From contig CALLQH010000364.1 in the NCBI GenBank assembly GCA_938014945.1, forward strand, positions 1 to 15,439: a stretch of DNA of 15,439 bases, read 5' to 3'. The position numbers and the translations under genes were made by a program. The notes below the pieces were generated by a model that searched no databases, had not been told where the DNA came from, and saw only the letters and a program-made list of their open reading frames with translations. The DNA is from an uncultured bacterium. Its GTDB lineage: Bacteria; Pseudomonadota; Alphaproteobacteria; SP197. Shown piece after piece: positions 1 to 7,436 of the stretch (positions are counted from its first letter, which is position 1; each line of letters opens with the position of its first letter).

Positions 1-512
1 TCCCGCACACCTGAGCGGAAGCCGTCGCAGCCCACGACCAGGGAGCAGCGCAGCGCACGGCCGTCGGCCAGCGTCAGGTCGGCGCCGGTGGCATCACGCT
101 GCATGGCGGTGACGCTCGCCGGCGCCAGCACCGTGATGCCCGGCTGCGCCGCCACGGCGGCATCGAGCGCGCGGCGGATGAAACGGTTCTCCAGGATGTA
201 ACCCAGCGGATGATCGCCGATGTCCCTGTGGTCGTAGTGCAGGAACAAGGGCGCGTCGCGGTCGCTGACGCGGATCTCCAGGATCGGCTGGGCGTGGGGG
301 ATCATGGCGTCCCACGCGCCGAGGTTCTCCAGCACCAGCTTCGAGCCCCAGGCGATGGAGGAGACGCGGCCGTCGAAGCCGTCGCCCGAAAGCACGGCAG
401 GCGCCTCGCGCTCGATCATGGTGACGGAAAGGCCCTCGCGGGCGAGCGCCAGGGCCGCCGTGAGGCCGTTCATGCCGCCGCCGACGACGGCGATATCGCA
501 ACGTTCGATCAT
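1..512 (-). CDS. UbiH/UbiF/Coq6-family FAD-dependent monooxygenase, 5' part only (gene leaves the window on the left)
   Basis: The first 170 codons are visible. The start is the ATG whose first base is 512; it gives MIERCDIAVVGGGMNG, with the FAD dinucleotide motif GxGxxG at residues 11-16 and the ribose-binding Glu at 34. The DGR signature of the UbiH/Coq6 hydroxylases follows at residues 47-49 (FDGRVSSIA), and the second FAD motif VVGCDG, with Asp163, lies near the edge. Family members hydroxylate the benzoquinone ring during ubiquinone synthesis, usually loosely attached to the inner membrane. The C-terminal half of a roughly 400-residue protein is missing, so the exact ring position (UbiH, UbiF, UbiI or UbiL type) cannot be told. 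The gene is divergent from the amidase gene with 99 bp between the starts. No convincing Shine-Dalgarno sequence precedes the ATG, and an in-frame GTG 15 bp upstream is possible. Confidence 0.88.
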   Translation of the reverse strand, partial: MIERCDIAVVGGGMNGLTAALALAREGLSVTMIEREAPAVLSGDGFDGRVSSIAWGSKLVLENLGAWDAMIPHAQPILEIRVSDRDAPLFLHYDHRDIGDHPLGYILENRFIRRALDAAVAAQPGITVLAPASVTAMQRDATGADLTLADGRALRCSLVVGCDGFRSGVR

Positions 513-611
513 GGCCCCATTCAACACCCGCGACGGGCCTGAGCCAAGCCGTCTGGTCGTCCCGCACCGGCAATGCTAGGGAGATTGCGATACCGGCGGG
601 GGAGAGACGGC

Positions 612-1973
612 ATGGCGCAGCACTGGCACGAGATGACAGCGATGACCCTGGGCGCGGGCATCGCGGCCGGCAGCATCGACCCCGTCGATCTGGCCGAACA
701 CTTTCTCGCGCGTATCGCCGAACACGACGCCGAACACCTGATCTTCATCCGTATGGACCCGGCCCGCACCCGCGCGGAGGCAAAGGCCGCCCGCGAGCGG
801 GCGAAGGCCGGCACCCGGCGCGGCCCGCTCGACGGCGTGCCCGTCTCCTGGAAGGACCTCGTCGACGTCGCGGGCATGGAGACGACCATGGCGGCAAAGG
901 CGCTGGCCGGGCGCGTGCCCGAGCGCGATGCGCCGCTGCTCGTCCGCGCGACCAACGCCGGCACCGTGTTCCTCGGCAAGACCAACATGACCGAGTTCGC
1001 CTTCTCGGGCCTGGGCATCAACACCACCCACGGCACGCCGCCCAACGCGCGCGATCCCAAGACCCCGCGCATTCCCGGCGGCTCCTCCTCCGGGGCGGGC
1101 GTGGCGGTGGCGAGCGGTCTGGGCCCCATCGGCATCGGCAGCGACACCGGCGGCTCCGTGCGCATTCCGGCGAGCCTCAACGGCGTCGTGGGTCTCAAGA
1201 CCACCATCGGCGCGCTCGACACCACGGGCGTGCTGCCGCTCTCGCCCCTGCTCGACACCATCGGCCCGCTGACCGCCGACGTCGCCGACGCCGCGGCCAT
1301 GTGGTCCGTGCTTTCGGGCACGCCGATGGCCGACCTCGGCGGCGCCGACCTCAGGGGCCGTCTCTTCATCGCCGTCGATGCGCCGCTGTGGAAGGACGTC
1401 GACCCCGGCGTCGATCGCGCCTGCCGCGAGGCCGTGGCGAAGCTGGAGACCGCCGGCGCCCGAGTCGTCTGGCAGGACGTCCCGGAACTGGCCGAAGCCA
1501 TGGAGGCGATGATCTCCATGGGCGGCCTCGTCACCGCCGACGCCTGGGCCTGCTGGGGCGGCCTTGTCGAATCCGACCCGGCCGCGATCTACAAGTACAT
1601 GCTGCCGCGTTTCCAGTCGGGCACCAAGCAGACCGGCTACGGCCTGCTGCGCCTGATGCGCCGCCTGGATGAACTTGCGGCCAGCATGCATAGGAAGCTT
1701 GCCGGCTGCGACGCCATGATCGCCCCCACCGTGCCGGCGAGCCCGCCCGCCATCGCCGACCTGATCGACGACGAGGCCGCCTACACGCGGGCCAACATGA
1801 TGGCCCTGCGCAACACCACGCCCGGCAACCTGACCAAGGTCTGCGCGCTGACCCTGCCCTGCGGCCCCGACGACAACGGTCTGCCCGCCGGCCTCATGCT
1901 GATGCAGCGCCCCCACCAGGAAGGCGCCCTGCTGCGGCTGGGCAAGGCGGTCGAGACGGCGCTGGCCGCGTGA
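612..1973 (+). CDS. Amidase-signature family enzyme (GatA/AtzF-like fold), 453 aa
   Basis: This is a serine amidohydrolase of the amidase-signature family, which hydrolyses a carboxamide to acid plus ammonia or amine. The Ser-cisSer-Lys triad is visible: Lys81 in VSWKDLVD, Ser158 as the first serine of GGSSSG, and Ser182 in GSDTGGSVRIPA. The 24-residue spacing between the serines matches GatA and FAAH. At 453 aa it has normal family length. I chose the ATG at 612 because GGGGGAGA lies just upstream; an in-frame ATG at 573 would add 13 residues unlike the family start. It is probably not the tRNA amidotransferase subunit GatA, since gatC and gatB are absent here, but that is not excluded. It heads a unit with three EamA permeases, and its TGA overlaps the GTG of the first. 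The substrate is unknown; its position suggests a small amide or amino-acid derivative moved by the permeases. Confidence 0.93.
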   Translation: MAQHWHEMTAMTLGAGIAAGSIDPVDLAEHFLARIAEHDAEHLIFIRMDPARTRAEAKAARERAKAGTRRGPLDGVPVSWKDLVDVAGMETTMAAKALAGRVPERDAPLLVRATNAGTVFLGKTNMTEFAFSGLGINTTHGTPPNARDPKTPRIPGGSSSGAGVAVASGLGPIGIGSDTGGSVRIPASLNGVVGLKTTIGALDTTGVLPLSPLLDTIGPLTADVADAAAMWSVLSGTPMADLGGADLRGRLFIAVDAPLWKDVDPGVDRACREAVAKLETAGARVVWQDVPELAEAMEAMISMGGLVTADAWACWGGLVESDPAAIYKYMLPRFQSGTKQTGYGLLRLMRRLDELAASMHRKLAGCDAMIAPTVPASPPAIADLIDDEAAYTRANMMALRNTTPGNLTKVCALTLPCGPDDNGLPAGLMLMQRPHQEGALLRLGKAVETALAA

Positions 1974-2920
1974 CCTCGCCCCACGACAGCACACCCGCCG
2001 ATCCGCGGGTCGAGGCGGCGCGGGAGTTTGCGCGGCCCGAGCCGCCGGGGCGCCATCCCCACATCATCGGCATCCTGCTGATGCTGCTGGGCCTGACGCT
2101 GATCACCAGCTCGGACGCGGTCGCCAAGCTGATGACGGAGGCCATGCCGGTCTTCCAGATCATGCTGTTCCAGGCCTGCGGGCTGGTCGTGCTGGCGCCC
2201 CTGGTGGCGCGGCGGGTCAACCCGCTGGCGATCCTCGCCACGCCCGACCTGAAGCTGCAGATCGTGCGCTCGGTCTGCCAGCTGGCCAGCGGCCTGTGTT
2301 TCTACCACGGCCTGAAGGTGCTGCCCTTCGCCGACCTGGTGGCCATCCTCTTCATCGGCCCTCTGGTGCTGACCGCCCTGGCCCATGTGGTGCTGGGCGA
2401 ACGGGCCGGGCCGCGCCGCTGGGCGGCCTGCGCCGTGGGCTTTGCCGGCGCCCTGGTGATCGCGCGGCCGGGCGGCGAAGGCATGGGCTGGGCGGCGCTG
2501 TGGCCGGCGGCGGCGGTGATCTTCTGGTCGGCCTACATCATCGTCACCCGGCGCATCTCGGCGCGTAACGGCACGGCGAACCTGATGCTCTGGGCTTCGC
2601 TCGCCTCGCTGGTGGTGCTGGCCGTGCTGGTCGTCGCGGTGCCAGGCTCCTGGGTGATGCCGCAGGGCTGGCAGTGGGCCGCGCTGGCCGCCATCGCCCT
2701 GCTTTCGGCGGCAAGCAACGGCGTGACGATCCGCGCCTTCTCCATCGCGCCCGCCTCGCTGCTGGCCCCCTTCTCCTACTTCGAGATCGTCGGGGCGACG
2801 TTCTACGGCTACGTCATCTGGCACCACTTCCCCGATCTCTGGACCTGGACCGGCACGGCGATCATCGTCGCGGCCGGCCTCTACGTGTACCGCCGCGAAA
2901 CCGTGGCGGCGCGGACGTGA
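1970..2920 (+). CDS. EamA/DMT-family permease, first of three tandem paralogues, 316 aa
   Basis: An inner-membrane permease of the drug/metabolite transporter superfamily with two EamA repeats (about residues 33-165 and 180-305), together giving about ten membrane segments. It has a 30-residue polar N-terminal tail. Family-like segments include PVFQIMLFQACGL, a GPLVLTALAHVVLGE loop and PASLLAPFSYFEIVG near the C terminus; these have clear counterparts in the next two genes. The start is a GTG at 1970 that shares GTGA with the stop of the amidase gene, so translation is probably coupled. Known relatives export or import amino acids, nucleosides, sugars or S-adenosylmethionine. The sequence alone does not identify the substrate or direction. 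It differs most from the other two copies around residues 215-230, where they share an LYWVWP motif and this one has GSWVMP. Confidence 0.93.
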   Translation: MTSPHDSTPADPRVEAAREFARPEPPGRHPHIIGILLMLLGLTLITSSDAVAKLMTEAMPVFQIMLFQACGLVVLAPLVARRVNPLAILATPDLKLQIVRSVCQLASGLCFYHGLKVLPFADLVAILFIGPLVLTALAHVVLGERAGPRRWAACAVGFAGALVIARPGGEGMGWAALWPAAAVIFWSAYIIVTRRISARNGTANLMLWASLASLVVLAVLVVAVPGSWVMPQGWQWAALAAIALLSAASNGVTIRAFSIAPASLLAPFSYFEIVGATFYGYVIWHHFPDLWTWTGTAIIVAAGLYVYRRETVAART

Positions 2921-3804
2921 CCGCCGCGACCCTGCCCGCGCGCACGCCGCTGCTGGGCATCGCGCTCTACATGGTGGCGATCACCCTGGTGGTGGCGGCC
3001 AACACCACGGGCAAGATCACCATGGGCGGGCTGCCGGTGTGGCAGGTGGTGCTCGCTCAGGTCTCCGGCCTCTTCTTTGCCTCCATGCTGGTCGGGCGCA
3101 CGGTGCGGATCGACCGCCTGATCGGCGCGACGCGGCGGCCCGGACTGGAGCTCCTGCGCACCTGCTGCCAGATGGGCGCGGCCCTGTGTTTCTACATGGG
3201 CCTGCGTGCGATGCCGCTGGCCGACATCACCGGCATCACCCTGCTGCTGCCGCTGGCCATCACCGCGCTTGCCGCACTGACGCTCAACGAACAGGTCGGC
3301 TGGCGGCGCTGGTGCGCCTGCGGCGCGGGCCTCTTCGGCGCCCTGCTGATCGCGCGGCCGGGTTTCGAGGGCGCCCAGCCCGCCGCCCTGTGGCCACTCG
3401 CCACCGTCATCCTCTTTGCCTGCTACACCGTGCTGACGCGCCGCCTGTCCTCGGAGGATTCCACCCCCACCCTGATGATCTGGGCCTCGCTCGCCACGGT
3501 CACGGTGCTGGGGCTGGCAAGCCCGCTCTACTGGGTGTGGCCCAGCGCCGAGGGCTGGATCGGTCTTGCCGGCGTGTGCCTCTTCTCGGGCATCGCCAAC
3601 AGCGCGCGCATCAAGGCGCTGGCCCTGGCGCCCGCCTCGCTGCTCGCTCCCTTCGGTTATACCCAGATCGCCACCGCCACGGTGGTCGGCTACATCGTCT
3701 TTCACGAACTTCCCGACGGGCTTTCCTGGACCGGCATCGCCGTGGTGGTGGGCAGCGGCCTTTATGTCTGGCACCGTGAGCGCAGGAGAGAGGCACAAGC
3801 ATGA
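2917..3804 (+). CDS. EamA/DMT-family permease, second of three tandem paralogues, 295 aa
   Basis: Same fold and repeat layout as the preceding permease, but without the polar N-terminal tail: the first membrane segment begins about residue 11. Shared motifs are PVWQVVLAQVSGL, GAALCFYMGLRAMPLAD, LYWVWP and PASLLAPFGYTQIA. The start is the GTG at 2917, which overlaps the previous stop as GTGA. The open frame continues upstream to an ATG at 2674, but that stretch lies inside the previous gene out of frame and encodes Arg-rich non-membrane sequence, so it was discarded. The C-terminal third resembles the third copy more than the first. Substrate unknown. Given the overlap on both sides it is almost certainly co-expressed with its neighbours, and hetero-oligomers or a substrate series are possible but unproven. 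Confidence 0.92.
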   Translation: MTAATLPARTPLLGIALYMVAITLVVAANTTGKITMGGLPVWQVVLAQVSGLFFASMLVGRTVRIDRLIGATRRPGLELLRTCCQMGAALCFYMGLRAMPLADITGITLLLPLAITALAALTLNEQVGWRRWCACGAGLFGALLIARPGFEGAQPAALWPLATVILFACYTVLTRRLSSEDSTPTLMIWASLATVTVLGLASPLYWVWPSAEGWIGLAGVCLFSGIANSARIKALALAPASLLAPFGYTQIATATVVGYIVFHELPDGLSWTGIAVVVGSGLYVWHRERRREAQA

Positions 3805-4727
3805 GCGCACGACCGGGGATACCGCCCGAGGCGGCGGCGCGGCCGCTGGACAACGCGTCCAAGGTCGCCAATCCGCATCTGGCCGGCATCCTGCTGATGC
3901 TGGCGGCAATCGTGCTGATCAACCTCAGCGACACCTCCGCCAAGCTCGCCATCGACACGATCCCGGTCTTCCAGGTCGCCCTGGTGCAGGTGCTGGGCCT
4001 GATGGCCTGCGGCATGATCGCCGCGCGCAGCGCCAACCTGCCGCGCATCATGGCGACACCCAACTGGCGCATGCTGGTGCTGCGCTCGGCCTGCCAGTTC
4101 GGCGCCGGGCTCTGTTACTACAAGGGCCTGCAGCTGCTGCCGCTGGCCGACAACATCGCCATCATCCTGCTGGGGCCGCTGGCCACCACGGCGCTTGCCG
4201 CCCTGGTGCTGAAGGAACAGGTCGGGCCGCGCCGCTGGGCGGCCTGCGTCGCCGGCCTGGTCGGCGCCATGCTGATCATCCGGCCGGGCATGGGGGGCAT
4301 CGGCCTTGCCGCGCTGTGGCCCATGGGCTGCGTCACGCTTTATTCGATCTACGTCATCATGACGCGCAGCCTGTCGGCGACCAACCGCACCAGCACCCTG
4401 ATGTGCTGGGGGGCGAGCGTGGGCACCGTGGTGCTGCTGGCGACCGCGCCGCTCTACTGGGTCTGGCCGGACTGGACGATCTGGCTCGGCCTCGGCGCGG
4501 TGGCGGTGCTCTCGGGTGCGAGCAACGGCCTGCGCATCCGCGCCTTAGGCTTTGCCCCGGCCTCCCTGCTTGCGCCTTTCGGTTATGCCGAGATCGTCGG
4601 CGGCACGATCCTGGGCCTGATCGTCTTCGGCACCTTCCCCGACGGCTGGTCCTGGGCGGGCATCGCCGTCATCGTCGGCGCGGGCCTTTACGTCTGGCAC
4701 CGCGAACGGGCGAAGGCGCGCGCCTGA
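3801..4727 (+). CDS. EamA/DMT-family permease, third of three tandem paralogues, 308 aa
   Basis: A third ten-segment EamA permease, with a polar tail of about 25 residues as in the first copy (NPHLAGILLML here, HPHIIGILLML there). Typical segments are PVFQVALVQVLGL, SGASNGLRIRALGFAPASLL and DGWSWAGIAVIVGAGLYVWH. The ATG at 3801 overlaps the previous stop as ATGA. At DNA level it shares a 26-base identical run with the first copy (4223-4248 against 2407-2432), while protein motifs late in the gene match the second copy better. A TTA leucine codon at 4545 stands out in such GC-rich DNA. This is the last gene of the unit: the next 220 bp contain the amtB control region, and no good terminator is visible after its stop. 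Confidence 0.93.
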   Translation: MSARPGIPPEAAARPLDNASKVANPHLAGILLMLAAIVLINLSDTSAKLAIDTIPVFQVALVQVLGLMACGMIAARSANLPRIMATPNWRMLVLRSACQFGAGLCYYKGLQLLPLADNIAIILLGPLATTALAALVLKEQVGPRRWAACVAGLVGAMLIIRPGMGGIGLAALWPMGCVTLYSIYVIMTRSLSATNRTSTLMCWGASVGTVVLLATAPLYWVWPDWTIWLGLGAVAVLSGASNGLRIRALGFAPASLLAPFGYAEIVGGTILGLIVFGTFPDGWSWAGIAVIVGAGLYVWHRERAKARA

Positions 4728-4745
4728 GCAGCCCTGCCCGAGTCC

Positions 4746-4763
4746 TGTGCATTGCACTGCACA
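4746..4763. promoter_or_regulatory. Perfect inverted repeat upstream of the amtB promoter, candidate activator site
   Basis: TGTGCA, six bases, TGCACA form a perfect 6-bp inverted repeat with TTGCAC in the spacer, so TGCAC words occur repeatedly. It lies about 115 bp before the predicted start of transcription, the usual range for an enhancer of a sigma-54 promoter. The arms run GTGC then GCAC, the opposite order from the classical NtrC consensus, so assignment to NtrC is tentative. Confidence 0.4.
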
Positions 4764-4845
4764 ATGAAACGGCAGGAATCCTGACCTGACGGCGGACGCG
4801 ATTCCTAAGCCGTTGAATCGCAACACGTTTTTTTCTCACCCCGAC

Positions 4846-4860
4846 TGGCACACCGCTTGA
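4846..4860 (+). promoter_or_regulatory. Sigma-54 (RpoN) type -24/-12 promoter for amtB
   Basis: TGGCAC at 4846-4851 and TTGA at 4857-4860 are separated by five bases. The GG and the later G lie 12 bases apart, exactly as in the consensus TGGCAC-N5-TTGC; only the last C is replaced by A. Transcription would start near 4872, leaving a leader of about 75 nt before the amtB ATG. RpoN control of ammonium transporter genes is well known. A seven-T tract at 4828-4834 lies between this promoter and the upstream inverted repeat and could help DNA bending. Confidence 0.62.
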
Positions 4861-4947
4861 AATAGCGACTCCCGTCTGCTGCGCATGCTGCGCGGCAATC
4901 AACGGGGAGACTTGCCGCGTCAGGCGGCATCACGGGGAGAAGACATC

Positions 4948-6258
<1,311 letters not shown>

Positions 6259-6291
6259 CCCTGCGGCATTTCTCCTGGCCGCAGATCACCT

Positions 6292-6333
6292 GGGCCCGCC
6301 CCCGCCATCCCCGGGGGGCGGGCCCCTTTTTTT
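6292..6333 (+). terminator. Rho-independent terminator after amtB
   Basis: A perfect 12-bp GC stem (6292-6303 paired with 6314-6325, loop 6304-6313) is followed by one C and seven T residues (6327-6333). It begins 34 bp after the amtB stop. The T tract is on the plus strand only, so it should not stop transcripts of the convergent lysozyme gene. Confidence 0.92.
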
Positions 6334-6355
6334 GGGGCGCGCAGCATGGCGCCCC
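6334..6355. repeat. Inverted repeat (7-bp stem) in the convergent intergenic region
   Basis: GGGGCGC (6334-6340) and GCGCCCC (6349-6355) form a perfect stem with an 8-base loop directly after the T tract of the amtB terminator. No T tract follows on either strand. It may act as a transcript 3' end structure or simply reflect base composition. Confidence 0.45.
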
Positions 6356-6371
6356 CGAGCCTGAATCCCTC

Positions 6372-6404
6372 GAGCGCCTGAAGCGCTCCGCCGCCTCAGG
6401 CGGC
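6372..6404. repeat. Two adjacent small hairpins at the 3' end of the GH19 gene
   Basis: GAGCGC-CTGAA-GCGCTC (6372-6388) and GCCGCC-TCA-GGCGGC (6390-6404) are perfect 6-bp stems. In the second, the loop TCA is the stop codon TGA of the minus-strand lysozyme gene. They could form a Rho-independent-like 3' structure for that transcript, but no U tract follows. Confidence 0.45.
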
Positions 6405-7211
6405 CACGCCCAGGATGTCCAGCAGCACGCCATCGACGCCCCATCCCGGCAGGCCCCGCTCGCGCCGCAGGCGGGCGACCGCCGCCAGGGTGCGCGGGCC
6501 GATCAGGCCGTCGGCGGCGCCGCATTCCCCGTAACCGGCATCCTGCAGCGCCCGCTGCAGGGCGACCACGGTGGCGGCCGGCCAGACTTCTCCTGCCTGC
6601 CCTGCCAGCACGCGCTGCACCTTGTCGAGCCAGGCCCGCCGGTCGGCCAGGCCGTTGCTGCCGCCGTTGATGCGCCGGGTCACGGCGACGAGATCGTCGC
6701 GGTCGCACAGGGCATTGAGACCGCGCCAGGACCAGAAGGCGCAGGCGACCGCCAGGGCGTGTTCGGGCGCGGCGGCAAGATCGGGTGATACCTCCAGGTC
6801 CAGCCCGGCGCGCCGCCCGGTCTCGCGGTAGGCCGCGCGGCCGGTGAGCTGGATGTAGCCGCGCCCGCGGTAGGCCCAGCCGTCGCCGCTGGTCTCGTCG
6901 CCGTTGCCCATGCGCCCGCCATAGACCCGGTTGGCCAGCGCCCGGGGGTTGCCGGCGAAGGGCGCGGCGGCTTCGGACGAGGGAAAACGACCGGGCCATA
7001 CGGCGCAGAGCCGCGCCGCGGAATAGGAAAGGTTCTCCTCCAGCGCCGTCAGCCCCGCCGATTCATGGCCGACCTGGGCGAGGAAATGCTCCAGGCGTTG
7101 CCCGGTGACGGCATGGCGCGCCAGCAGCAGGCCGGAGCGCGCGGCGATGGCGTCCAGGTGATCCGCCGGGGCCCTGGGAAACAGCGCGGTTAGGCAGGCG
7201 CGGTCGAGCAT
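6396..7211 (-). CDS. GH19 chitinase/lysozyme-like endolysin with C-terminal peptidoglycan-binding-like region, 271 aa
   Basis: Residues about 35-200 match the glycoside hydrolase 19 fold used by phage-type lysozymes that cut the glycan strands of peptidoglycan. FLAQVGHESAG carries the probable acid Glu50, Glu59 lies in ALEENLSYSA, and YRGRGYIQLTGRAAY (about 114-128) is the diagnostic substrate-cleft segment. Residues about 212-262 resemble a PG_binding_1 repeat (ALQRALQDAGYG, then DGLIGPRTLAAVARLRR). No signal peptide is visible, so release would need a holin or lysis; none is encoded next to it. The start at 7211 has GGAG 8 nt upstream. An in-frame codon 27 bp further upstream (7238) lacks a ribosome-binding site. 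The gene stands alone, with no other phage genes in the window: a domesticated lysin, a GTA-related lysin, or a remnant of transfer. Confidence 0.88.
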   Translation of the reverse strand: MLDRACLTALFPRAPADHLDAIAARSGLLLARHAVTGQRLEHFLAQVGHESAGLTALEENLSYSAARLCAVWPGRFPSSEAAAPFAGNPRALANRVYGGRMGNGDETSGDGWAYRGRGYIQLTGRAAYRETGRRAGLDLEVSPDLAAAPEHALAVACAFWSWRGLNALCDRDDLVAVTRRINGGSNGLADRRAWLDKVQRVLAGQAGEVWPAATVVALQRALQDAGYGECGAADGLIGPRTLAAVARLRRERGLPGWGVDGVLLDILGVAA

Positions 7212-7215
7212 GGCA

Positions 7216-7237
7216 TGTTCTCCTTGGCATGAGAACA
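7216..7237 (-). promoter_or_regulatory. Perfect inverted repeat covering the ribosome-binding site of the GH19 gene
   Basis: On the coding (minus) strand TGTTCTC, eight bases, GAGAACA form a perfect 7-bp inverted repeat, and the second arm contains the Shine-Dalgarno GGAGAA of the lysozyme gene. It could be an operator at the transcription start or an mRNA hairpin that hides the ribosome-binding site. Which of the two cannot be decided from sequence. Confidence 0.5.
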
Positions 7238-7266
7238 AACTAGCAACACGCGTGCGTCAGAGGCAA
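7237..7266 (-). promoter_or_regulatory. Possible sigma-70-type promoter of the GH19 gene
   Basis: On the minus strand, TTGCCT (7261-7266) and TAGTTT (7237-7242), the latter preceded by TGC as in extended -10 elements, are 18 bases apart. Match to consensus is only moderate. Transcription would start near 7230, placing the inverted repeat at 7216-7237 over the start point. Confidence 0.3.
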
Positions 7267-7436
7267 AATCGCACCGTTGGCCCGCCATCCGCGGCTTTCC
7301 GGACCGCCAAAGCGCGGTCAAAGGCTTCAAGCGAGCCGCTAGGACTCGCAGCTAATTGACGGACTCCAAACGATCATTTTGCCTTGCGCCTTGCCACCAT
7401 GCTAAGGTCGCGGCCCAAGCACACGGGCGTCTTGCC

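Noticed and set aside
576..1994. A 472-codon minus-strand frame opposite the amidase
   Set aside because: Low-complexity Gly/Arg/His translation without domains; the amidase triad on the plus strand explains the stretch.
2674..2916. ATG at 2674 as the start of the second permease
   Set aside because: It would overlap the first permease gene by about 245 bp and add hydrophilic Arg-rich sequence; the GTG at 2917 fits the overlap pattern of the unit.
4746..4763. Straight assignment of the inverted repeat as a canonical NtrC site
   Set aside because: Half-site order is reversed relative to the consensus, so it is reported only as a candidate activator site.
4912..4947. In-frame TTG at 4912 as the amtB start, next to the first GGGGAGA
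   Set aside because: The Shine-Dalgarno would be only about two bases from the codon and the added residues would disturb the signal peptide; the ATG at 4948 is well spaced.
6396..7211. Prophage remnant around the endolysin gene
   Set aside because: Flanking genes on both sides are ordinary chromosomal genes and no integrase, att repeat or structural gene is visible.
7267..7436. Search for an RNA gene or promoter in the gap before the aminotransferase
   Set aside because: TTGACG at 7356-7361 is a fair -35 word but has no acceptable -10 at the right distance, and no tRNA-like or other RNA fold was recognised.
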